Source: Bacteroidota bacterium (GTDB lineage: Bacteria; Bacteroidota; Bacteroidia; UBA7662). From it: a stretch of DNA of 12,909 bases. The number at the start of each line of letters is the position of its first letter. Position 1 is the first letter of the stretch. The notes beneath the pieces are model-generated. The model was given only the letters and a program-made list of their open reading frames with translations. It was not told the origin of the DNA and did no database searches. The DNA is taken from positions 1-12,909 of the forward strand of contig VGFN01000029.1 of the NCBI GenBank assembly GCA_016868875.1, in the 5' to 3' direction. Position numbers and translations under genes: made by a program. Of the stretch, positions 12,688-12,909 are shown piece after piece.

Positions 12688-12909
12688 TTAGTTGGCAGCT
12701 GCGCTCAATTTGATTTTGAGGTCCACGATGTCGTTGATGAACTTGTCACCAAGGTTCTTGAAGATGTTTTTGGAACCGTACACAACACCCCATTGGGTGC
12801 GGTCAATGCTGAGTGCGCATTCGGCGGTGCAATTGCCTTCGGCAAGGGCCACTTTGGCAGGGAAGCTAACGCCTTTGGTCGCTCCTTTGAGGGTCAAATT
12901 CCCAGCCCC
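12688..12909 (-). CDS. YceI family protein, C-terminal part (cut by window edge)
   Basis: The last 73 codons of a YceI-like protein; the start lies beyond the right edge. YceI proteins are small lipocalin-like beta barrels that bind isoprenoid or other lipids, usually exported to the periplasm. The sequence GNLTLKGATKGVSFPAKV (first visible residues), LSIDRTQWGVVYGSK and the final INDIVDLKIKLSAA are typical of the family's C-terminal half, including the conserved pattern of a Thr-Leu-Lys-Gly strand and the IDRxxWGVxYG turn. Two cysteines lie close together in GNCTAECALS, which is not a general family feature and may form a disulfide. The stop (12690-12688) is followed after about 28 bp by a strong terminator. 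Export cannot be checked because the N-terminus is missing. Confidence 0.9.
   Translation of the reverse strand, partial: GAGNLTLKGATKGVSFPAKVALAEGNCTAECALSIDRTQWGVVYGSKNIFKNLGDKFINDIVDLKIKLSAAAN

Noticed and set aside
1..12909. Mobile elements, CRISPR arrays, tRNA or rRNA genes
   Set aside because: No transposase or integrase reading frame, no regularly spaced repeats, and no cloverleaf or rRNA-like sequence was seen; all space is filled by the listed genes and short gaps.

Overview
The window looks like ordinary chromosomal DNA of a member of the Bacteroidota. No mobile element, CRISPR array, rRNA or tRNA is visible. The evidence for the phylum is: a secreted M43 metalloprotease ending in a type IX secretion (T9SS) C-terminal sorting domain; a DUF4296 lipoprotein; a YggS protein of the short Bacteroidota form; start codons almost without Shine-Dalgarno (SD) sequences; and several octamers matching the TAnnTTTG -7 promoter element of this phylum. 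The order or genus cannot be resolved by eye. Base composition is moderate (roughly half G+C) and seems even across the window.

Layout. Positions 1-2180 hold a leftward operon: yraN, then prfB (release factor 2, with an intact programmed +1 frameshift), then the first 196 codons of a class 3-like aldehyde dehydrogenase that runs off the left edge. Divergent from it, pgi (2207-3883) runs rightward and meets the leftward yggS tail to tail with 4 bp between stop codons. From 4652 to 12604 everything is rightward: a DUF4296 lipoprotein overlapping mutS2 by ATGA, then the CoA-transferase pair scoA-scoB, an SSAT-like acetyltransferase overlapping scoB by ATGA, the aspartate kinase lysC, and the secreted M43 protease. 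At the right edge is the 3' end of a leftward YceI-family gene followed by a strong intrinsic terminator.

How the genes fit together. They are mostly housekeeping functions: translation termination (prfB), glycolysis and gluconeogenesis (pgi), PLP homeostasis (yggS), ribosome or DNA maintenance (mutS2), ketone-body/acetoacetate CoA transfer (scoAB), and entry to the aspartate-family amino acids (lysC). The surface or secreted functions are the DUF4296 lipoprotein, the M43 protease and YceI. No undescribed multi-gene system is evident. The points most worth a second look are the prfB recoding site, which holds the only well-placed strong SD-like sequence in the window; an inverted pair of promoter-like octamers between yggS and the DUF4296 gene that would give overlapping antisense leaders; and the coupling of an acetyltransferase to scoB just before lysC. 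There is no gene-free stretch above 300 bases; the longest gap is the 98 bp between yggS and the DUF4296 gene.
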